Source: Antitrichia curtipendula (Eukaryota > Streptophyta > Bryopsida > Hypnales > Leucodontaceae). Taken from it: a stretch of 64,000 bases of DNA. The stretch spans positions 12,736,725-12,800,724 of the forward strand of contig OX579634.1 of assembly GCA_951230915.1 (NCBI GenBank), in the 5' to 3' direction. The position numbers and the translations under genes are program-made. The notes beneath the pieces were generated by a model. It was given only the letters and a program-made list of their open reading frames with translations. It was not told where the DNA came from and made no database searches. Below, piece after piece: positions 33,607-46,727 of this stretch. Within the stretch, counting starts at the first letter, position 1, and each line of letters begins with the position of its first letter.

Positions 33607-36077
33607 ATGGATGGAGGGCAAGATGAACATGTAATGACTGGACGAGAAGACGTTCAAACGTTAGCACGGTGGGGAAGCAGTAATGACAAGGACAAGCAAC
33701 ATGACGGAGGACAGATGCAAACGCTTCTGGACCTTAACCTTCACGCCAATGACGCCACCCTGAGTGCAACCACTGGAGTACTACCCAAGGAAGAAACAAG
33801 TCAATAAGATAGCCATGTCAATGCACCACTCACCAAGGTATGCGCTATTGAAGGAGTAGATGTCGGGCAAACTAATCAGGTTGAACATTTGATAGTAGAG
33901 TTCACAAAGGAGGAGAGCAACATCATCCAGGCTCATAGGGACGCAACAAGGAATGCAACCATAATAGGACACGTAGTTGGCAGATCCCCGTCATTCAGAG
34001 ATCTCAACTCTTGGATCCATGAAACACTATACACCCTGCTAGAATGGATAGTATTGCTGGGGAATGAATATTTTGAAGCTACTTTCACTTCCCCAGCAAG
34101 CAGCTTATACGCCCTAGATGGGAATACTTCATGAAGACAAGCGAGGTTATTTTAGCTAAATGGTCTCCTTGATTCTCTTTTGAACAAGCAAAGAGTGCAA
34201 CAGACATACAATACCCTATTTGGGTATAGATCTTAGGCCTCAGAAAGCACTTGCGTAATGAAGTGTGTCTTCCGATCTTGGCAGCTAAACTAGGGCAAAT
34301 TTTGAAAGTAAAAATCCTAAAGTCATACAAGGCCAAGACGACCGGCTATAGGGTGAAAATCTTGAGAGGGAACATACATGATTTATCCATGTCCATAGTC
34401 ATCCCAGGGGAAAAAGAAGGAGAACAAACGGAACATGGACTTCAGTTCAGAGGCTTACTAGATCGATGCAAGAGGTGTAGAAAGTTTGGCCATTTGGCAA
34501 AACACTATGATAAGCCAAAGAATCATAAAGACGGATGGAAATATCAAGCTACCTATGCAAGATTGCCAAGACAGATGGCAGCAACGGGTGGTTCCCAAAA
34601 TGTAGCAAGAGAGACACACGATCCGAGAGGGGAGAACCAAGAAGGGGCCAAAGGACACTCTAAAATAACAAGCAAGAACCAACTAGGCAATAGGGTTACA
34701 CAAGAGCAGACAAAAGCTGCATGAAGGCCAACGGAAGGAAACAAGGACAAGAACACCTCTTTGCAGCCGCAACCCCGACATTGGGCAACAACAATGACCT
34801 CCCAATGGGTCAAAAGAAGCGACAAACAAGCAGAAAGTGTCTTATTAGCACAAACAGAAGGGGAAGCTTTGGCCATAGCGATCGACACCCCAAAGGTAGA
34901 CCACCGGAATGCCTATCGCCAGCCAAGAGAGACGAGACAAAATAACAAAGTTGGCAACTGATACAAACAAGAAACAACAGTAGAAGCAATCAATCCTACT
35001 ACGATTTAGCAAAAGACCTTTGCAACAATGGTAATGAGTGCCCTAGATTCCAACTCACTAATGAAGAGCACAAAAGATGCCGACTTGGAATTAGAAGATC
35101 CCTCAGACGGACTAGACGGTGGAGATCACACATATCAACGACCAAGGCTCACCATCCCCAACACACGACGCGTCCAGTTCCGAATCTTGAGGTATACCAT
35201 ATTGTCAATTACTCCGCCTGCAAAAGCCAATATCACGGATATGCATCAAACCTGACTCCGTCAATAGACATTTACAAAGAAGAAGGAGTCCCCTCTAGTC
35301 CAAAAGCAAATGCCCACTCTGAAGACGAAGTCAACAATTTCGTATGGCAGGAGTGCAAAAGTAGGAAAAAGAAGAAATTCCTCCAGTTAGGGGTACCAGC
35401 TACCAAACAACGTTTGCTCAATAACATCGTTTATCAAAAGTGCAAGATGCTAGACAAATTCTTCTAAGCGCTATCAATCCCATCCTAAACTAGACCAATT
35501 CAGGAAGCTGTAGAGTTCTCCCGATCTTTGTGTGCAGAATCCCAAGTCCGAAATATGGACCACAAGGATATATTTCATATTACCTTGCCAATGTGGCTAC
35601 GGCCAAAAGGTAGGCAATTAGAATAGTTACAATAACCCATCAAGGTCTTACAGACAATTGGTACTCATACCAGACCAAGGGACACATAATTGATCAGACA
35701 ATAGAGGAACTGAGGGCATTTATTCAAGAGTGTTGCTTATTCCTACCATACATTGAAATCGCCAAAGACAACATAAAAGTCCAATGCCCCACCAATTACA
35801 CATGGCTCAAGTTACTAGAGCCTCTAGAGAAAATAGTAGAGCAAGTGGCCAAGGGTGCTTTACTACACTATGATCTGGAAGCGTCATACACAGAAGAACT
35901 CATTCACACAGGTGTGGTGGAGAAGGGAGCTTTGCCAAGCAAGCCATCGTGTAAGAAACCAAAGGCCATAGTCACTCCATCCACACAGAGGTTTTCTTAG
36001 GAGAGCAACACACAAAGGACCATACAGAAGATCGGGCGCAAGGTCAGTTCACTGAAGCTCTCAATTTTGAGCTATGA
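33607..36077 (+). pseudogene. decayed LINE ORF1, DUF4283-like plus CCHC
   Basis: Fragments in order are: an acidic N-terminus (33607-33807), IVEFTKEESNIIQAHRD and IIGHVVGRSPSFRDLNSWI (about 33890-34020, a DUF4283-like pattern common in plant LINE gag proteins), then CKRCRKFGHLAKHY (about 34468-34510). The latter is a CCHC knuckle whose last Cys has become Tyr. Further on are EDEVNNFVWQ (about 35325) and VLPIFVCRIPSPKYG (about 35515), collinear with the younger copy. The end is LNFEL with TGA at 36075-36077, overlapping the ORF2 ATG. Multiple stops are present. Confidence 0.7.
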
Positions 36078-39000
36078 TAATACCAATAACTAGTCTCATT
36101 TATAATGTCCATAGCCTCAGATAGGGAAATCAAGTGCTCGAAAAAGATGTGACATAAGAAATTGCATATAGAACTCCGACCCAAAACCAGACTTGATACT
36201 TCTATAGGAGATACACATGGGGTTGCAAAGCTGCGTACACAGTACAACACAACTCCAATTCAAAGGCGGGAGGACCTTCTGGAATAAATCTAAATATTCC
36301 TAAATTATAGGCAAATACAACGGGGGGACAAGAATCATGGTAGTTGGTAGTAGAACGACTAGTCCCATTTATAGATGACCATGGTATCTTAATAAGTAGT
36401 AGAGACTAGTTTATCACGTTCAAATTCTCCTCTACTATAATAATTGGATTTGTTAATATTTATGGTTATAATCAACCATTAGCTAGGGCTTCCATGTGGC
36501 GTAAGTTAGCTTAAGTAGACCTACCCCAAGTAGACTGGATCTGGGGGGGAGATTGGAATATGGTTGAAGAAAAAGCCAATAGGTTACAATGTTTATAGGT
36601 TCAACCATCACAAGGATGGAGCGGACAACATGGAGTACACTGATGATGGAGCATGGGCTCACGGATATATACAACTCAGATGATTTCCACAAAACAACAT
36701 CCAAGCACTTTACCTAGCAAGGATCAAATAGAGGGGGCCCCATTTTTTCATGAATTGATTGCTTTTATGCGAGTCAAGGGATACATGCCCTAGAAGAAAG
36801 CATGACAGCATGGCCTACCTTGACATGTATTTATGACCACACCCCTGTTAATTGCCTCAATAACAAAGTAATCCAACTTCCCAAGAACAAGGCGATGTTT
36901 CACAAGCCTCCAAGCTGCCTGGTCTAAAGGCTTGCAAGAGCCCCCTGTAGGTACATGATCAAACATGATTATTGGGCCATCAAGCACATGATGCGATGCA
37001 GTGACTTCAACAAGCAAAGAGACGCCGCAACAAAAAAGACCACGTATAGGGACAAATTCAAGGCGGTCATAGAGGCGGAACTAGCCCTACAATAGAATTG
37101 GAACGACCAACAGGCTTGGCAAGCTTTCAATTAAGCCCAAGAGGCATTGCATCAACTAAGGATAGAGCAACAAGACCGCTAGAAGACGGAGATGGACCTA
37201 TGTTGGAACATGGTGAGGGACACATGTTTTCATAAATTTTTTGAATTCCACTTGCTTCATAGATCACGAAACCATATTAAGGAGCTACACACAAAACTGT
37301 AGAACAAGCGACCCATAAGAAATTCGGAGAGCTATGATGTCATACTACACAAGTTTATACAAGTAGGATGGGGTAGTAGAGGACAATGCAATCGCATGCG
37401 ACAAATGCCTAGCAAGTGTGCCCACTATAATCACTAAAGAGTAGAATAGGGAGCTCATGAAGGATGTAACCTAAGACGAAATCAAACAAGGTATCTAGCT
37501 GCTACCATCACACAAAGCCTTAGGGGAGGACAGGCTCTCAACTGAGTTCTTCCATAAATTTTTAGATCTCACTAGTTCCAGCCTTGCTGAGCTTGCCCAA
37601 AAAATGAAGACCACGGGGCAATTGCACAACACCATTAAGAAAGAAAAAATTGTATTAATTCCTAAGCCGTGGAACCTTCAATTAATAACTAACTAACGTC
37701 CCATCACATTGCTCAACACAGCATACAAAGTCCAGGCAAAGTTTATTGCATCCAGACTTAAATCCCTGCTCCCGTCCATCATCCGTCCATCCTAGACTGG
37801 CTTCGTCCCCAAGTGCAATATATTGAACAACATCTTCGCAGCCAAAGAATCAATAGAATGGACAGTGGAGTTGAAACAGGACTTAGTCCTCATGTTTCTC
37901 GACAATGAAAAAGCTTTTGATTGAGTCAACTAGATCTTTCTTCAAGCAATGATGACTAAATTTGGATTCAATGAGATGCTCATTAATTGGACTGTTTTGC
38001 TTCATCAAGGGACGGCTTCACCGCTTCAACCATATTAGTGAACGGAAAATTTAGCGAGGCATTCACTCTTGGCAGAGCGGTGCATCAAGGGTGCTCGCTA
38101 GTGCCATATACATGTACCTTTTAATCGCCAATGTGTTGGGGTACATAATGCAGGATCCGCAATATGGGATCCAAGGGTTAAAATTACCGAACAAAAAAAC
38201 AAGCTTGGAGATGCTCTTCAAGGACAATACATCCCTCTTTCGCTACGGCACTAAAGACAACTTAGACCGAACCATGTGTGTCATTGACCTATACTGCAAG
38301 GCGTTAGAAAGTAAAGTAAACTGACACAAAACCTTTCTAATCTGGGCCTTGCTAAAGCAGAGAATGTGGTCTTGGAGGGAGGCGCTAGGAGCTAAATATC
38401 GACACCTAAATATTGACTGTAGGTGTGCCTATGGATTTTAGAGTTCGACAAAAAGTCAGAAACGAGAAGGTCTTCACATTAGTGCGGGACGCACTAATCT
38501 ACTGGAGTGCCAAATCTCTATCCCAAGCATGAAGATAGCTTGTGGCCAACCAAGTGATACTAGGATCACTTTGGCACTTGGCATCCACTGTCGATATTGG
38601 ACTCAGGACATTGGGAACACTACAAGAAACCCGTTTTTTTTTTTATGTCTAAAATTTGGACGTCAAATTTTTTGAACATCAAACATAACATTAGGATGCT
38701 AGTTGACATCAAAACTAGCATCCTAATGTTATATTTGATGTTCAAAAAATTTGACGTCCAAATTTTAGACATAAAAAAAAAAACGGGTTTCTTATAGTGG
38801 AATAACATAGGGCCTGGTCCGAGACTACCTATGGTTGGGACGCAAAGAAGGGAGAACTCGTGCGAGAGTAGCATGGGCGGCGGCCATAGCACCCCTAGCA
38901 CTTGGAGGCTTAAAAATTATCAATCCTATAGCCCAAACGTAGGCTTTACTAGTTAAATTCATGATCAGAGGCTTACAAGAGGGGGACGGGGCATGGCGAG

Positions 39001-40954
39001 CCCTACTACAATATAGAATCAACACAATTTGGCCAACAGGAGCAAAGAATTGACCTCCCAACAACAATTGATGATGATAGGGACTTGAATAAAAAAAAGC
39101 CAGATTGACACTTTGGGGGGCGATTTGGATCTTCTAGAGCAACATACGAATTGGCGCTGCCCAAGCAGAGCCGCAAACATGGCATGAAATAATTATTTGG
39201 TACCTCATGGATAACAAACACAATGAGAGTGCCATTGGGATTGCAACAAGGGAACATATTCTCGAACTGGGTTGCAAAAGGACTACATTTCATCAAGCAC
39301 ATTTGGAGCATGGAGGAACAGGACTGGAAATTGGCTTTGGAACTACTTCAGGTCACCAGATTATAGAAGACAAATCATTTACGACATGAAATTATTGACT
39401 GCATCCCAAAAAACCCAAACCACGGGATTCCCCCAAAAGTAGGCAGTTGGATAATGGCAACTGAACATGCACCCAAGGGAGAACTGCCTCCAACATGCAT
39501 CTACCACATCAATGACATACTAGAGGATATAAGTATGGTAGACATATACAAAACCAAGGACACTTCATCAAAGCTGCACCTCATCAACTCAGACAGAGTA
39601 AACCTCCACGCCCAAGGCATGCAAGACGTACGAGTGCAATACAAGAATAAGAAGGAGCTCATAGGATTCAATCCACAATGTCCCAAACCTTGATTTGGCT
39701 GCACCACCCGCATCGAGTACATGACCTTCACTGGAATCCAATGGAGTGGAGTTAGAAAGCAATAAGGCACACAATAGCAACACCTCTCTTTGGATACCAT
39801 ACTAAAAAAGGGTAGTGGGTGGAGATACAGAATCGCATTCAAGTATCCAAATATGAGACAAAGCTCAAGACAAGAGGATGCACGGAAGTAGAGCGGAAGC
39901 AAGTGTACAACAAAATGTGACATTAGTGGTTCCCAAGACGGGTGAGTTCATTTCAATGGCTTTTACACAATGAAGGGTTGCCCATAAGTAATTGGTTGGC
40001 AAAAATGGACATCGATGGATCATGCCAACTTTGCTCAACAAGTCCCATAAAAATAGCCCGACTTCTGTTCATAGACTGCCAGAGGAAGCAATATAACAAA
40101 CTACGGACCACGCACAACTTACCAAGGCTACACTAACCTCGGAGACATCTTAGAAGGAGCCTTACTAACAACAACAGACATCACAACAATTTGCTATAGC
40201 AACACATGTAGGATCACCAAGAAAACACTATGGGATCTGCTTAGATGCCTCCTACTCTAAAACATCTGGTGCCAACGCTGCAACAAAGTCATGAAAAATG
40301 AAAGTTTTCACCTAAGCACGGCAATCCATAGGTCTTGGTGGACGCTCATACAAATTGAAGTTGCATCATGGAGGAATATTTGGAATTCTCCTCAAACATC
40401 CACCCAACGTATTGCCGCATTTAAAAATACATGGACTATAACCCAGACCTTCTATACATTTGAAGACAAGTTGATTTGGAATTTCCTTCCTGAGGACACT
40501 TTCTTATCGTGGGACCTTGCATTACGACCATTGAGATCCCAAGCCTCGAGACAATAAATCCCTCGCCAGGTCCCCAGCCCAACAATGATACATACAAGCG
40601 AGGAGTGATCGGCCTCAAGCACCACGGACATCACGGGCCCAAGCAGCTTTATAGGCGATCAGGGGAATGCAAGGGACAACATCAACTTCAGTGACCCCCA
40701 CAACAAATGGAATGCTATCAACCCATAGAAATACAAGTCCTTAGATCTTGATTCCACATGAGAACAGCGGAAGCTTGCATCCCAACATGCAGACCTCATT
40801 CTCAGAAACATTCTTAGAAATACAGGAGCTAGCCCAAGAAGATGAACAGATTCTCCAGGACCAACAACCTCATATCCAAGAATCGAAACCGGAGGTGGAC
40901 CTTGAACTCCAAGAGGCCTTTAGTCAAATTTATAGGCACATTGTTGATGAATAA
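36074..40954 (+). pseudogene. decayed LINE ORF2 (EN, RT, zf-RVT)
   Basis: It begins ATGATAATACC, reading SLIYNVHSLR, which matches the YNVRSLG start of the intact endonuclease. RT blocks are recognisable but broken: RPITLLNTAYKVQAK near 37700, an FLDNEKAFD-like block near 37900, and MLFKDNTS at about 38210, where the catalytic FADD has become FKDN. GLVRDYLW (near 38815) follows the CACTA insertion. GAWRALLQYR (near 38990) keeps the Trp codon that is TAG in the younger copy. The zinc module near 40020-40075 reads CQLCSTSP with the His lost. It ends IYRHIVDE and a stop at 40954. It is non-functional. Confidence 0.75.
38618..38799. mobile_element. CACTA-type hairpin MITE (182 bp)
   Basis: It starts CACTACAAGAAACCCG and ends CGGGTTTCTTATAGTG. 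It is flanked by a 3-bp direct repeat GAA (38615-38617 and 38800-38802). The two halves are nearly perfect reverse complements through the whole length, leaving a loop of only about a dozen bases around 38703-38714. CACTACAAGAAA is the classic end of plant CACTA (En/Spm-type) elements, and a 3-bp duplication fits. The host LINE text closes up around one GAA to read TLGIT-stop-GLVRDYLW, collinear with TLKIAQGLVRDYLW of the intact LINE. Transcribed, it would form a long stem. Confidence 0.93.
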
Positions 40955-41390
40955 GGATTGGTAATTCATTTATCTTTTGCTCTAATTGGCTTGGTTTGCT
41001 TTTAGAATCTTGTTGGCTCTAGTTGGATCTGTTGTTTAGTATTAGGTTGCCTAATTTTTGTTCAAAGCCCATCCCTGCCTACTGGGCGCGTTCACGCTGC
41101 TTTTCAACTGGTTCTCTCATTTCCACCCTCCGAGTATCCTTTCCTTTTGGATTCACTAAACGCCTTCACTGGTGGTCTTCCCCTCTTAGGTGCCTCAAGC
41201 TTCAGCCTTGGTTTATTTTAAGCCCTAAGGCGTGGTCCTTGACTTAGTCCTTCTTCTCGGTGTGCTTGTTTCTGGCTTTCTCTCCATCCCCGCCTTCTGG
41301 CGTGGCCATTTCTTCCTCCTAGCCCTTGGGCGTGTAAAGCCTTCGGGTGCTTTCTTTATCAGTAAAGTTTTTACCCTTGAATGGGTTTCT
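40955..41390 (+). other. 3' UTR of the older LINE
   Basis: This non-coding, pyrimidine-rich stretch follows the ORF2 stop. Repeated short phrases (GCCTTCxGGxG, CCCTTGGGCGTG, GCCCTAAGGCG) make small hairpins. No A-tail is visible at the right end, where GGTGGT-type minisatellite DNA begins. Confidence 0.45.
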
Positions 41391-41399
41391 CCTCCTCAC

Positions 41400-41880
41400 C
41401 GTCACCACTTCAAATAAAATGTACATGTGTTGACATTAACTGCATGTCCAATTTTTTGAAGTGGTGGTAGTGAGCACCTCCACTTCAAAAACGGTGGTAA
41501 TCCCACCAGATGTTCGTTTTGTTGAAGGTAGTAGTGGTCACCACCACCCTCTTGACTAAGTGGTGCTACCCATCTTGTGTCCAATTTTTGGTTGTGGTGA
41601 AAGTCACTACCCCCACCCCATGCTAATTTCATTTATTATCCCATTTTCACCACCTTCCCCATGTTCAATTTTGGATGGTGATACAACAATCACCACTACC
41701 CCATGCTAATTTTCATTTTGTGCCCTTGTCCAACTTTGGGTGGTGGTAAAGGTGGTCATTACTACCTTTTCTTGTTCAATTTTTGGTGGTGGTGAGAGTC
41801 ACCACCATCCCATGCTAATTTCGTTTTTTACCCCATTTTCACCACCACCACCACCACCATATACTATGAGGGGAGGCACC
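41400..41880. repeat. GGTGGT/ACCACC minisatellite
   Basis: Imperfect units of roughly 85-110 bp combine a CCATGCTAATTT block (near 41616, 41700, 41808), a CATTTTCACCACC block, and GTTCAATTTTTGGTGGTGGT-like text. GGTGGT and ACCACC alternate, so each unit can fold back on itself. It ends in a perfect (ACC)n run at about 41838-41858. Similar text occurs near 33080-33430 and 23750. Confidence 0.7.
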
Positions 41881-44800
41881 ACCATTCTCCTTATAGTACT
41901 ATCTATAGGTTGAGGCGAGCTCCCCCCATTTGCTGGTTGAAATGAATGTAGAAGAGAATTTTTTTTGGAAGTGCACCAATCCAAGAACATGGCTAAAAAG
42001 TACCCAAATCAAGCAAGCATGGAACACTTAAAATGAACAAGCAAGTCACCAAATACCCAAATCAACAAGCAAATCAAGGATCTTCATGTCTTAATATGCC
42101 CCCAAAACAAGGTCTTATATTTTTGAAAGGGCATGCGATTCCTAAATGGCAGGCCTTGCCATCTCGGAAATTCAAATTTTAATATACACCATTGATTGGT
42201 GTGGAGGACCTAGATAAAGGGAGCCCTCCCTGGAATTCGAGGTTGCTTGGAAACGAGGCTTGAAAATAGTTTGGGCAATAAGAACCATCCTTTCAAAAGT
42301 GCTGTAAACGGTGCAGAGGGTTGTTGATGGTCAAAATGACAAGGCAAAAAACTCGCAATCTATGATTACACTTATTGACAAAGAAGAGATGCAAGATTGT
42401 GAGGAGCAAGTTGAATTTTTGAGAATTAGGGAATCCTTTAAATATATATATATATTTTTGGGGGCAAAACAAATTAGTAGTTTTTCAAAAATTTAAACAT
42501 TCTTTTAATTATATATTATTTGACCAAATCTTAGGGACTTATAGTAAAAGGAAGCTTCTAGAAAAACTTCCTAGATTGAGAATAGAGTTTCCTAAAATAA
42601 AAGTATAATTTCCTAAAATAAAAATATAACTTCTTAGTTAGTAGTATATAAAGATGTCAAGACTAAAGAGATCCTTAGTCTTGATAGCACATCTTTTGAA
42701 ATCTAGTTTCTTATTTATATATTCTTGCTTCTTGTTTATGGTGTCCTTACCATCAAACTACTAGAAAGCTACAATATGGATCATATTCTACAACAATTGT
42801 TTAAGTGTCATCATTAAATTATTGTTATAAGTTATATTTCATATTACATCTTTACAATTTTAGAAATCTAAACTACCCCCCAGCCAAATATACAATCTAG
42901 TAAATACTAGTACAAAATGTACACATATTGGTATAAAATGCACCAAAATTGGTACAAAATGTATGAAAATTGGTACTAAATAGAGCCAAAACGCCATTTA
43001 TACCAAAATTCAATGTTGGCCCATCTGAATCAAAATGTCTTTTCATAGATTCTCAAATTTAAAATAATAAAAAACAATTTAAAGTCAAAATTTGGCTCTC
43101 ATACTAAAATCACACATTTGCTAGGATATTTTCTTATATAGGTCCTAAAATACTAATAAGTGCCTAGTCTAAGTACCTAAATAGTAGAACATTGGATTTA
43201 ATTCTTTGAATTGTAAAAAGGAAACCCCAAATTAGGCAAAAAAAAGTACAACAATGCTAAATATGAATTTGTGACAGTACAAACATTTATTGTTTGTACT
43301 CCATACATTCAATTAATAGATGGAATTAACTTTTTTTTATGCAATTATTAATGTATGCAAAATATAAGACTCCAGTTCATTTTTTATTTTATTTTTAAGT
43401 CACAAAAACTATAGAAAAATTGGCTTTAAACTTTCATTTTGTGTAGAAATTTTGCCTTAACTATGATTTTGGACAACCGTAGTGTGCTTTTACCAGATGG
43501 TCCTTAACTTTTAAAGGACGCAGCCCCTATGACCAAGGTAGTTACAAAATGTTTGGATTATTGGACCAATAGGTGCATTAATTTTTTGTTTTTACAATGA
43601 ACAATCAAGTCATTCATCAACCACTTTTTGGTCTTAACGTCCTTTAAAGTAGACTAATTCAATTCTATTTTGTCCAATTTCATCCCTTACTTTTGGCCCA
43701 ACTTTTGTCTAGAAAAACAACCAACTTCGTTCAACTTCGTACATTGACAAAATCAATAAATTAATGCCAACAAGGGGTAACATGTCAATCTTTTATTGTT
43801 GAGTACTTAAAGTGATTATGGGTTGTTTAAAGAACATTTATGGTAGACTAACCTAAATCCGCCCATTGTCCAATTTTGTCCCCTACTTTTGACTCCAATT
43901 CCATCCGTTCAAACATTCAAATTTATCTCCAAAAATATCCAAATTCCTTCAAAAAAATTCTAACAAAATCAGTGCATTAATGCCAAAAATGTGAATTCCA
44001 TGAAAATGGTGGCATTCCAGAACTTGGGCGGGATTACATCTATACCTGTCCTAGATGTTCAGACAAAGTGGCGGGTTTCATATGCCATTTTAACGAAATT
44101 GACATTCAAAATGGGTGATCTTTGATTAGTAGGAATTTAAGTGCCAATAGATACATGGAAAGGCGTTTATAGAGTGTTTATGACTCAACTATATGGGCAG
44201 TTTTGTAATTTCGAGGCCGACCACTTCAAAAATTCATTGAAATTACAATTTTCATTAGAAAATTATAATTCTACTTGGATTTGATCCATTAAACAAGCGC
44301 ACGCTTCTAAAAAATATGTGTCCTTTTTGGAATTGGCCCTAAGATATTCAAATTCCAAATTAGGGTGGTAATAAGCTTGTCTATCTTATGACTCCAATCT
44401 ATAGGTGGTTTTGTAATTTCAAGGCATATTTTTTCAAAAATTCACACAAATTACAATTTTCATCGGAAAATTATAATTCCACTTGGATTTGATTTGTCAA
44501 ACAATGCACACACCCCTAAAAATTATGTGCCCCTCTCAGAAATGACCCCAAGATAATCAGATTGCAAACCAGGGTGGTAATACCAGTAGGCTTGTCTACC
44601 TTAACCCTAAGCACTCAAATGGCCATTTTCTAGTCACTGGCCGACTTTAGGTAGAATTTTTGGGCAAAAAAAAACAAACTTTTTTTCAATTTTTTTATTT
44701 TATTTTATTTTTTTCAAAAGATTGGATTGTCTTTCAATATTTATATTCAAAATTAAGATCGCTATGGTCAAACAAAAATTATAAGAAAAATAGCACAAAG

Positions 44801-45829
44801 TCTTTAGAATTGACTAGTGTTGAAAAAGTTACTATTTTGGAAAAGTGTTGGTGTTCTCATTTCTAGATCTTATGCATTTTTCCACAAATCAATAGAAATT
44901 TCAATTTTGACTAATTAAAAAAAATTCTAATCCTAAAGGTAGAAATTGTATTTTTGATGAATTTTTGAAGTTATATCTTCAAAATTAATTTGAAGAGAAT
45001 CTAAAAAAAGTTTTATAATTTTGATCTTACAAATACTTTCAACTTTTCATGCTTCACATAATCTTCCTTGATGCAAACTTCAAAAAAGTTATAGAACTTA
45101 CTCCCTCTATCCCACTAATAACCTCCAAATCAAGCAGAATTTTTGTCCCACTAAAAAGCTCCATTTCTTGATTTTGAATGTTGAGTAAGTGTTTGCTATA
45201 TTGAAGAACCTTGTTGGGGCAATTGAAACAATCTAGGAGCATTCCTTTGGCCTAGCAAGTTTGGTCTTGCTCATATAAGGCACCTTGTACAAATTGTTTC
45301 TTTAGATAGTAAGTTAGTGTTGATGATGCATTTAGTGACCACTTCAACACTATAAAAATTTGTTTGTAAAGTGGGCTAGTTTTTTTTTATTGCACATATT
45401 TAGTTTGGGAAGCACATTTCTAAAATCCTATTGTTGCCACCACCCTTTAAATCATTTAAATTGACAAAGCTGGCAACATTTATAAATTGTGCTCAAATAT
45501 TGTACTTTCCACATGGATTTTAGGTGCCTAAATGACAATGTCTAAGCTAGAGAGATTTTGCATAGATTTAAATGATAGCTTACTTGTTCTTGAATACATG
45601 TATTGCTAGCACTATGTCTAAAAATACAATTAATCCCTCAAAAAGAAAATTTTTGGAGATTTTTAGTGGACGAAGGGAGTATATTCTATAACACATTTGT
45701 GTTTTGTCTGAACCCCTCGGGCTATTTTTTAGGGGTTTAGGATTAAAGGGGGTAACTTGCCCGCTGCTTTCGTCAGGACGTCCTTCTTTGTGACTAGAAA
45801 TCCTCCATCGTCGCAAGGGACGGGAGCTC
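41881..45829. other. AT-rich intergenic DNA with repeats, no gene recognised
   Basis: It contains short tandem phrases near 42905-43010 (variants of AAAATTGGTACAAAATG) and a tandem duplication at 44187-44600. It also has paired phrases shared with 60.1-60.6 kb in reverse. Open frames are short and without motifs. Confidence 0.5.
44187..44600. repeat. tandem duplication of a ~205-bp unit
   Basis: Unit 1 (about 44187-44385) and unit 2 (about 44386-44600) share TTTTGTAATTTC, AATTACAATTTTCAT, AAAATTATAATTC, ACTTGGATTTGAT, and TAGGGTGGTAATA/CAGGGTGGTAATA in the same order. A reverse-orientation relative of one unit lies at about 60165-60370. Confidence 0.65.
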
Positions 45830-46727
45830 TCGTTCGAAGTTTCGCTTGCGTGGAGATGGTACTTGATCGACCTAACTTTGTTGCAGACGGTTCAAAGATT
45901 CAGTTCCGGGTCTGACAGGCAGCTACTTTGTGGAGTGCTTTGTCGATTGCTGCAGCACTTTCAGACTAGTTCTTACTGTACTCTGTGCGCAGAGTCGAGT
46001 TAGTCAGATTCATGCGGAGGTGAAGGAATTCGCAATTGAAGCATCGCGGACGGAGCGGGCGGTCACTGCGATTCCATTAGGTTTTCTCCTCGCTCTTGGA
46101 TGGCGTCTCTCCTGATTTCGTCGCTAGGAACAGGGCTTTAGGGTTTCTGTGTGTGAATTGCTGAGTTACATTTGAAATTTTTGAATAGCTCGCAATTGCA
46201 TGTTCTTCAGAGGGATATCGGTTTTAGTTTTATGTGCTTGGAAAATGCTAGCTTATGGAAACTTAAACCGGAAGGACGGGTACAGAAGCGTTGCTAACGT
46301 TATTTGAACCCTAGCCAGCAATCTTGAGGCAGTCGTTGTGATTTTCAATCCTTTGATTTAGGGGCCATAATATATCTCATATTAGAAGCACATTTTTAAT
46401 AGCTGTCCTTCGAGACATAACTTGCGTGGTTTAGCTTAGAAATGAGTAAAGAAAATGCAGAAGACAAACTGCTTATCGATTCTGTGCTGTGTGTTGTTAT
46501 ATTTGCTGCGCACCGTTGATTGCTTGCGTGCTGTGATTTCAATAGCTTCATTTAGGAGGCGAATTTCTTATCATTAGAACTACGGGTGGGACAAGAGACC
46601 ATGCGGAAATTTTGACGCATCGAAGCTGATGTTTTGCTGTTTTGGAATTGTGAAGGTTTCTAGGGGCGGAGAGAAAGAACTAGGGTTTAGGGTTTGGTGG
46701 TTCGAGCACGGCTGGGAGGGAGTCACT
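45830..46727 (+). promoter_or_regulatory. upstream region and leader of Pelota
   Basis: Sequence composition becomes less AT-rich than the flanking DNA about 900 bp before the Pelota start, as expected for promoter and 5' UTR. No TATA box or clear 5' UTR intron could be fixed by eye. The telo-box-like run just before the ATG is listed separately. Confidence 0.4.
46680..46694 (-). promoter_or_regulatory. telo-box-like sequence in the Pelota leader
   Basis: TAGGGTTTAGGGTTT occurs here; on the minus strand it reads AAACCCTAAACCCTA, two overlapping telo-box motifs. Telo boxes (AAACCCTA) are known in promoters and leaders of plant translation-machinery genes, which fits a ribosome-rescue factor. 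It lies about 35 bp before the chosen ATG, so it is probably transcribed. Confidence 0.45.

Larger units (their letters stand above)
33591..41390 (+). mobile_element. full-length decayed LINE, relative of the 11.9-19.7 kb copy
   Basis: It has the same gene order as the minus-strand LINE but is riddled with stops and frameshifts. It keeps parts the younger copy lost: the 5' half of ORF1 (DUF4283-like) and a 3' UTR (about 40955-41390). The UTR contains pyrimidine-rich text with repeated GCCT...GGCG blocks and a GTAAAGTTTTTACCC-like end. A 182-bp CACTA MITE is inserted at 38618-38799. Exact termini and target duplications were not determined. Confidence 0.75.

Noticed and set aside
41838..41858. 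CRISPR-like array
   Set aside because: Repeats are a simple ACC run and imperfect minisatellite units, without constant repeats and unique spacers, in a plant-type genome.
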